Below, piece after piece: positions 59,147 to 64,000 of a stretch of DNA of 64,000 nucleotides. The stretch's first letter is position 1. Each line of letters opens with the position of its first letter. This DNA is from Halolamina litorea. GTDB taxonomy: Archaea; Halobacteriota; Halobacteria; Halobacteriales; Haloferacaceae. The stretch is taken from the NCBI RefSeq assembly GCF_026616205.1, contig NZ_JANHGR010000003.1, forward strand, positions 203,811 to 267,810. Reading direction: 5' to 3'. The translations under genes and the position numbers were made by a program. The notes beneath the pieces are model-generated. The model saw only the letters and a program-made list of their open reading frames with translations. It was not told the DNA's origin and did not search any database.

Positions 59147-60328
59147 TCAAACGCGCTCGATGAGGGTGGCGATACCCTGCCCGAAGCCGATGCACATCGT
59201 GCAGAGACCGTACTGACCGTTGCATTCCGCCAGTTGCGCGGCAAGCTTCCCCAGCAACACACCGCCGGTCGCTCCGAGTGGATGTCCATGAGCGATCGCG
59301 CCGCCCCAGACGTTGGTTTTCTCCCAGTCGGCACCGGTCTCTGCCAGCCACGCGAGAACGACTGGGGCGAACGCTTCGTTCACTTCGAACCGGTCGATGT
59401 CGTCGACAGTTAGATCATTCTCGGCCAGAATCTCGGTCGTTGCTGGAATCGGGCCCGTCAGCATCGTCTTCGGGTCGACTCCGACGACGTGTGAGTCGAC
59501 GATGCGGGCCATCGGCTCCCAGCCATGTGTTTCACACGCCGCCTTCGACGCGATGAGGAGCGCCGACGCGCCATCGACGACACCGGAGGCGTTCCCTGCG
59601 TGGATGACGCCCTCGCCTTCCTCACGAAAGACGAGCGGGAGCTCCCGCAGCGTCTCCGCATCGGTTTCCGGGCGCGGATGTTCATCACGTTTGACGGTGA
59701 CTGGTCCGTCGTCGACCTCGGTCTCGACAGGAACGACCTGATCGTCGTACTTCCCGGCTGCGGCCGCATGTCCCCATCTCGTTTGGGAGTCGACGGCAAT
59801 CTCGTCGACTTCCGCCCGGCTGAACCCCCACTGCTCGGCAATTCGCTCGGCCCCCTCGCCCTGGGAGGTTAACTCCTCGAAGTGCTCGAAATACGTCTCA
59901 GTGACGTTCTCGGGGTCAGCGTAGCTACAGTCTGGGGAGGCCGTATCACTCGCCATCGGGACACGCGTCATGTGTTCGACGCCCCCGGCGACGAGCACGT
60001 CGTGCATACCCGCCTTGATCTGTCCGGCTGCGAAGTTCACGGCCTGCTGACCAGACCCACACATCCGATTGAGCTGGACGCCCGGGACGTCGTCGCCCCA
60101 GCCAGCAACCATCGGCGCGATGCGGGCGATGTTGCTCCCTTGCTCGTCAATCGGGGTGACACAGCCGTAAATCACGTCCTCGACAGCCGACCCGCCGTCG
60201 AACCCGTTGCGTCTTTCGAGCGCTTGAAGCGGTTCCGCAGCGAGATCCTGCGGGTGAGTATCGGAGAACGACCCGCCGTGTTTTCCGAGCGGTGTCCGCA
60301 CCGCGTCGACCACGTACGCGTCCTGCAT
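59147..60328 (-). CDS. Acetyl-CoA acetyltransferase (thiolase)
   Basis: A 393-residue thiolase. The acylated Cys90 is in LNRMCGSGQQAVNF; the C-terminal catalytic motifs are GGAIAHGHPLGATGG and LCTMCIGFGQG; the NEAFAP motif is in FEVNEAFAPVVLAW. It would condense or cleave acyl-CoAs with acetyl-CoA, in beta-oxidation or polyhydroxyalkanoate/isoprenoid precursor supply. Start ATG 60328. It stands alone and is divergent neither from nor joined to the GH99-like gene; no hydratase or dehydrogenase is adjacent. Confidence 0.93.
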   Translation of the reverse strand: MQDAYVVDAVRTPLGKHGGSFSDTHPQDLAAEPLQALERRNGFDGGSAVEDVIYGCVTPIDEQGSNIARIAPMVAGWGDDVPGVQLNRMCGSGQQAVNFAAGQIKAGMHDVLVAGGVEHMTRVPMASDTASPDCSYADPENVTETYFEHFEELTSQGEGAERIAEQWGFSRAEVDEIAVDSQTRWGHAAAAGKYDDQVVPVETEVDDGPVTVKRDEHPRPETDAETLRELPLVFREEGEGVIHAGNASGVVDGASALLIASKAACETHGWEPMARIVDSHVVGVDPKTMLTGPIPATTEILAENDLTVDDIDRFEVNEAFAPVVLAWLAETGADWEKTNVWGGAIAHGHPLGATGGVLLGKLAAQLAECNGQYGLCTMCIGFGQGIATLIERV

Positions 60329-60445
60329 TATCCGAGAGTTTGCGATAGCGATGCTTCACCTTTTGGGATATGGCCCATCTCAGCGATCGGGGAAAATCGC
60401 CGTCGATGCGTATGGAAGACTCTCGATTCACTACCGGCTTGACCC

Positions 60446-62239
60446 TCACCCGAGTTCGAGTCTGTAGCTTCCGGACCCCTCTGCAAGCGTCGTTTTGTCA
60501 TGAACGTCTCCGTCGACTTTGAGCGCGACATCCATCTCTGCTGGGGCAAGGCCACTGATCTCGATTTCGCCGGCATCGGGAAGTGACGGGACGTCAATGG
60601 CGGTGTCACGCTGCCCGCCAAGCCAGCGCCAGGTGTTTTCCTCGGTGCTCTCGGGACCGTAGGACCCGAGCAGGAATTCGACCGTCTCGCTTCCGGTGCC
60701 GACGTCGAGGTCGATGCGGGCTTGGCCGTCGTCGTCGCGGATAGTCAGTTCATCCAGCATGAACGAGAACTGCCGCCCGTTCTCGATATCCGGGTTCATC
60801 TCCGACTCCGCGATGAGTTTGCCGAACGAGAGCACGAACGTCTCGCCGTCGATAGTCGGCGGCGAGCGCTCGGCTGCAGCGAGTGCTTCAGCCGTGACAT
60901 CGAGATACGCCTCGCCGTGGTCTTCACTCGGCTCGATTGCCGTGTCTTCGTACCACTCGTTGAACGACGTGACGAGCACCGGGCCGTCGGCGTAGTGCCG
61001 GGCGACGTCGGCGCTCCGCTCGTAGCGCTCTGCCGAGGGTTCGAGGGGGACGTTGTCCCGTTGATCGTGAGTGAGTTCTGTGTCGTCGAAGCCGGGCATC
61101 GCTGTCGGGATCACGTCGACGCCGACGTACTCGCTGCTCCGGTACCACTTCTCGTAGCCTGACTGGAGATCATCGATGAACTCGTCGGCGGTTCGGCCGC
61201 TCACCGTGTACGGGTTGTACGTTGTGACAGCGTCAGCGACTTCCAGTATCGGGTGTGTTCCGAGCCCGGAGGCCGCAGGGACGCTGGCGATCAGGTACGG
61301 CCTGACCCCGGCAGCTTCGACAGCTGCCTCATACGCCGCAGCAACATCGCCGTGAAAGAGCCGCGCGACCCAGATGTAGAGGACCGGGCGACCGTCGATA
61401 CGTTTGTAGCTGTCTCGATCGAAGTAGTGCTCTCCCAGATACTCGAAGTCATTCACCAACTGCCGTTGGTTCGTTTCGTCGCTGAGGTCGATCGGATCGA
61501 CGCCGAACTGCCCGACTGTCTCGTAGAGGACCGACCAGTCGAGTTCGTCCGAGCGGGGGTGGCCGAGGATGTCCTCGCGGAACCGGCGGTCGTGGCCGCT
61601 GTTCCGTCCCCACCACGACACGTTCAGCCACGAAATTCCTGCCTGCCGACACCAGTCAATGTGCTGTTCGATGACGTCAGGGTTGGTGGAGTCGTAGTTG
61701 CCGAGAACGGGCGTCGACGGTGACTCGAGGCTCCACTCGCCGCCGCGGTAGTCATGTAGCGGCGCACCGTACCAGGGGTAGTAGTGTGCGCCGACGTCGC
61801 GGACGATGTCCGGGCGCTCGGCACGGACCACAACCTCGCCCACGTGTGTGCCTGCAACGGTGATCGGCTGCGTTCCGGTCGTCGTCGGTGAGCCGGTGAG
61901 CGTGATCTCTCGTTGTTCGCCGGCGCCGAGTGTGAACGAGTGTGTCGTGATCGTCCGCCCATTCACCGCGAGTGGTAGGGTGACCTCCGTCGACGATGAG
62001 CCGGTATTCTCGACGCGACCAGTCACGACAAGTTCGCCCCCTTTGAGCAGTGCCGATTCCTCGAGAGAGAACTCGGTTTGGACGGCTGATTCCTCAGTGG
62101 TCGGTCCCCCGGTTTCGGTCGCTGACTCCGACGTCGACGTGTTCTTGGCTTCGCCCGTTCGTCCCCCACAGCCGGCGAGTGCGGCTAGCAGAGATGTACT
62201 AGAGAGTTTGAGCGCCCGCCGACGAGAGAGATCCGGCAT
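60446..62239 (-). CDS. GH99-like secreted lipoprotein
   Basis: A 597-residue exported lipoprotein. The N-terminus has twin arginine and a lipobox (SRRRALKLSSTSLLAALAGC), so it is likely Tat-exported and lipid-anchored at Cys23. A Ser/Thr-rich linker and a beta-sandwich of CARDB type (about 55-140, LVVTGRVENTGSSSTEVTLP) precede the GH99-like TIM barrel (about 145-470): VGAHYYPWYGAPLHDYRGG, WLNVSWWGRNSGHD, VLVTSFNEWYEDTAIEPS. A small C-terminal beta domain ends it. GH99 enzymes are endo-alpha-mannosidases; this may act on surface glycans. The promoter is AT-rich (ATTAATCTATC on minus, about 62261-62273), 25 bases upstream. Confidence 0.87.
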   Translation of the reverse strand: MPDLSRRRALKLSSTSLLAALAGCGGRTGEAKNTSTSESATETGGPTTEESAVQTEFSLEESALLKGGELVVTGRVENTGSSSTEVTLPLAVNGRTITTHSFTLGAGEQREITLTGSPTTTGTQPITVAGTHVGEVVVRAERPDIVRDVGAHYYPWYGAPLHDYRGGEWSLESPSTPVLGNYDSTNPDVIEQHIDWCRQAGISWLNVSWWGRNSGHDRRFREDILGHPRSDELDWSVLYETVGQFGVDPIDLSDETNQRQLVNDFEYLGEHYFDRDSYKRIDGRPVLYIWVARLFHGDVAAAYEAAVEAAGVRPYLIASVPAASGLGTHPILEVADAVTTYNPYTVSGRTADEFIDDLQSGYEKWYRSSEYVGVDVIPTAMPGFDDTELTHDQRDNVPLEPSAERYERSADVARHYADGPVLVTSFNEWYEDTAIEPSEDHGEAYLDVTAEALAAAERSPPTIDGETFVLSFGKLIAESEMNPDIENGRQFSFMLDELTIRDDDGQARIDLDVGTGSETVEFLLGSYGPESTEENTWRWLGGQRDTAIDVPSLPDAGEIEISGLAPAEMDVALKVDGDVHDKTTLAEGSGSYRLELG

Positions 62240-62305
62240 TGGTCCAATTAAAATATTCTTGATAGATTAATAGTGTCGGCTCTTGCTCACCCGACTCGCT
62301 CTGTA

Positions 62306-62533
62306 ATGAAGCCTCAGGAGGGTGACCGCGTCCGAATCGACATCCCCGATAAAACCGACCCCGACCACGAGCGGTACCACGGTCGGCAAGGGACGATCAT
62401 CGAGGTGCTCCAAGACGATGCCGGCGAGTCAACTGGGGACGAACGGGATTCAATCCTCTACCGGGTCGAACTGGACGACGGCCGCGTCGCCGACTTCCGC
62501 TGGCGTGACCTCCGTCCAGCGTTCGACGGCTGA
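62306..62533 (+). CDS. Small SH3-like protein
   Basis: A 75-residue protein with an SH3/KOW-like beta fold: EGDRVRIDIPDKTDPDHERY, HGRQGTIIEVLQDDAG and RVELDDGRVADFRWRDLRPA. It resembles a common haloarchaeal family (DUF8139-like) of unknown function that occurs near accessory genes. ATG 62306 fits; a longer in-frame start at 62273 is less likely. It shares the AT-rich divergent promoter region with the GH99-like gene. Confidence 0.75.
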   Translation: MKPQEGDRVRIDIPDKTDPDHERYHGRQGTIIEVLQDDAGESTGDERDSILYRVELDDGRVADFRWRDLRPAFDG

Positions 62534-62538
62534 TCTCT

Positions 62539-63057
62539 CTACCGGCGAAACTGTCCGTTCGGCTGTGGAACCTCCCCGGCCAGGATTTCCAAGTTCGTTC
62601 GTCTGAGGTGCTTACAGCCTTCTTGCCCGAGGGTATCACCCCGATTTCGCCAGTCTGGACAGGAACAGCGGATCTCCTCAACGTCGACTTGGTACGTGTT
62701 GCCGCTCTCGCTCCGGACGTCGTAGATCGGTCCCAATGCGCCGAACTGCACCACCATCTGCTCAGTGAGTGCCCGTCGCGTCCGTGGGTCGTCGATCGAG
62801 TACCCACCGTCGCTGAGTGGCGTCGACGAGTCTGGACCCGGGCACACCTCCTGGAAGTGTCCGGCGCGGTTCCGTTCTTGCCCACAGTTCTGACAGCGGT
62901 AGAACCGCGCCGTGTAGCTATCTCTGTCTGAGAGATCGATGTCGTAGTCCGTCGGTCGCTTCCCGATGAGTCGTTCGCTGACGATTGTTAGTTCGTGGCC
63001 GTTCGGATTTCGGATCTCCGGCTGTGCCGGTTTCGGGGGGAGTTGTCTTCGGGACAT
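62539..63057 (-). CDS. SWIM zinc-finger protein
   Basis: A 172-residue protein with two metal sites: YRCQNCGQERNRAGHFQEVC in the middle (two CxxC-type pairs) and the C-terminal SWIM motif CSCPDWRNRGDTLGQEGCKH (C-x-C-x(n)-C-x-H). SWIM domains bind DNA or proteins and occur on plasmid and transposon-associated genes in haloarchaea. Start at ATG 63057. It is convergent with the SH3-like gene, stops six bases apart. Confidence 0.85.
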   Translation of the reverse strand: MSRRQLPPKPAQPEIRNPNGHELTIVSERLIGKRPTDYDIDLSDRDSYTARFYRCQNCGQERNRAGHFQEVCPGPDSSTPLSDGGYSIDDPRTRRALTEQMVVQFGALGPIYDVRSESGNTYQVDVEEIRCSCPDWRNRGDTLGQEGCKHLRRTNLEILAGEVPQPNGQFRR

Positions 63058-63270
63058 CGTTTCTGAGAGGCACTGTATCGCGCCTCCAGCCCTGCTGAGG
63101 CGCCAAAAACCGGGACCGTGGGTCGCACTAACCAACAGCGAACTAGCACAATCCCTCGGCGCGTGCGAGGCGCGGCGAACGCCGCAACCGCGCGCGAGGG
63201 GCGTCCGAGCCCGCGAGGACGACGGCTGGGGAGGTAGCTGGCCACACGAAAAAGAGAGGCCGAGATGGCC

Positions 63271-63996
63271 TTACTCAGCCCACCACGCCTCGCGCTCGGG
63301 GAACGAGATCGACGACCGCCCCGTTAGTGCAACTGAGACGCGCCCCTCGTACCAGCTCTTCGCGACGTTCCGAAGCACCACACGTTCGCCCTCTTCGACA
63401 ACCGGTTGCGCTGACCGCGACCAGACCGTCAGCTTCGTCTTCCCGCTCTCGTCTTCGATGAGCCCCACCTGTTGAATAGCTGGACTCGATGGGTCCCACA
63501 GGGTCGTCACGACGCCGCTGACACTCACCTCACGCACTGGCACATCCGCAAGCGCCGCAATGGGGAGCACCTGCCCGGCATCAGTCTGTAACTCCTCGAA
63601 GACACCGACGACCGCCGCCGTCTTCGAGACACCATCGACGACCCGCTCAGCCAGCCGCCGACTGATCGCCGCCCGCGACCACCCCGGCAGCATCCCTGAC
63701 AGCCGCCTCGCTTCTTCGTTCACCCAGCCCAGTTCCGCTTTCGACACTTGCTCGCGCGCATCAGCCCGCTCCGGGTCTTGCCACGGATCCACCGCCGCCG
63801 CTCGCTCTTTGAACACTCGTCGCTGTTCGACGCTCGCCTCACGAACCACCGTTCTCGTTCGCGCCTCTCTATCGGAGTCCAGCCGTCGATCGAACCGCTC
63901 GGCTGTTCGCTTGATCTCCCACTCACGCGCTTCCAGTCGCTCTTCGGCTTCCAGTGTCAGCCCAGCCCGCCGCCCATCTGGGTGATTGGTGTCCAC
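63271..63996 (-). CDS. RPA-like OB-fold DNA-binding protein (start may lie outside)
   Basis: A 241-residue or longer protein. N-terminal helix-rich part (LEAEERLEAREWEIKRTAER, ASVEQRRVFKERAAAVDP) and middle HTH-like segment (LPGWSRAAISRRLAERVVDG) precede an OB fold of the replication-factor-A type (VSVSGVVTTLWDPSSPAIQQ, VGLIEDESGKTKLTVWSRSA, RVVLRNVAKSWYEGRVSVAL). It probably binds single-stranded DNA. The frame stays open to the window edge (bases 63997-64000) and the GTG at 63996 may not be the real start. Confidence 0.75.
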   Translation of the reverse strand: MDTNHPDGRRAGLTLEAEERLEAREWEIKRTAERFDRRLDSDREARTRTVVREASVEQRRVFKERAAAVDPWQDPERADAREQVSKAELGWVNEEARRLSGMLPGWSRAAISRRLAERVVDGVSKTAAVVGVFEELQTDAGQVLPIAALADVPVREVSVSGVVTTLWDPSSPAIQQVGLIEDESGKTKLTVWSRSAQPVVEEGERVVLRNVAKSWYEGRVSVALTGRSSISFPEREAWWAE

Positions 63997-64000
63997 CTTC

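Noticed and set aside
1..64000. CRISPR array, rRNA, complete IS element or integrase
   Set aside because: No spaced direct repeats, rRNA-like sequence, DDE/HUH/TnpB transposase or tyrosine recombinase motifs were found on reading both strands.

Overview
The window is a stretch of a halophilic archaeon (class Halobacteria). The evidence is high GC with strong G/C third-codon bias, acidic proteins, twin-arginine leaders on secreted proteins, a lipobox lipoprotein, archaellum motor genes, Orc1/Cdc6 initiators, family B DNA polymerase, haloarchaeal-type histidine kinase, heliorhodopsin, and near-leaderless genes with TATA boxes about 25 bases ahead. I cannot name the genus. About 60 intact or nearly intact genes and about ten broken ones are visible; no rRNA, tRNA or CRISPR array was found.

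Layout. 1-5.8 kb: the end of an archaellum operon (arlG tail, arlH, arlI, arlJ with 4-base overlaps, then an ArlD/E-domain protein), followed by a conserved small protein and a CBS-pair protein. 5.8-8.7 kb: a serine beta-lactamase-like hydrolase, a RelE/RHH toxin-antitoxin pair whose toxin seems to have lost its stop, and two membrane proteins. 8.9-13.5 kb: a replication module (Orc1/Cdc6, a possible origin, a RecA-like protein, a small protein and a divergent family B DNA polymerase) that looks like an integrated or degenerate mobile replicon. 13.5-22 kb: a lower-GC accessory stretch with a PQQ-propeller/PKD protein and a PH-like membrane protein, a membrane HTH protein beside a coiled-coil membrane protein, an AbrB/PIN toxin-antitoxin pair with a palindromic operator, a Fic protein and a HicB with truncated HicA. 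22-41 kb: mostly core-like metabolic and membrane genes: a second PQQ-propeller protein with a PGF-CTERM-like tail, a PqqB/PhnP-like hydrolase, a heliorhodopsin, a Na/Ca exchanger, a large PAS/GAF histidine kinase, an MFS transporter, cytochrome P450, UspA, aldehyde dehydrogenase, an AstE/AspA-type deacylase, an HpcH/HpaI aldolase and a frameshifted second Orc1/Cdc6.

41-49 kb is a coherent sulfide and redox block: cytochrome bd oxidase (cydBA), a one-Cys peroxiredoxin, a DUF1641 protein with a sulfide:quinone-oxidoreductase-like flavoprotein, a winged-helix protein fused to two rhodanese domains, and, divergent from it, a rhodanese/metallo-beta-lactamase persulfide-dioxygenase-like protein. 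Together they could take electrons from sulfide to quinone and oxygen and process the resulting sulfane sulfur, with the HTH-rhodanese fusion as a plausible sensor. This is the best candidate for an under-described system here.

51-58.7 kb is a zone of gene decay: an archaeal ATPase with operator-like palindromes, a 5'-truncated primase-associated-like gene, an ABC transporter fragment truncated at both ends and joined to a 3'-truncated PIN gene, gene-end scraps, a metallo-beta-lactamase/beta-CASP gene with one nonsense codon, and a frameshifted gene. 59-64 kb returns to intact genes: thiolase, a GH99-like lipoprotein, a small SH3-like protein, a SWIM zinc-finger protein and an RPA-like OB-fold protein running to the window edge.
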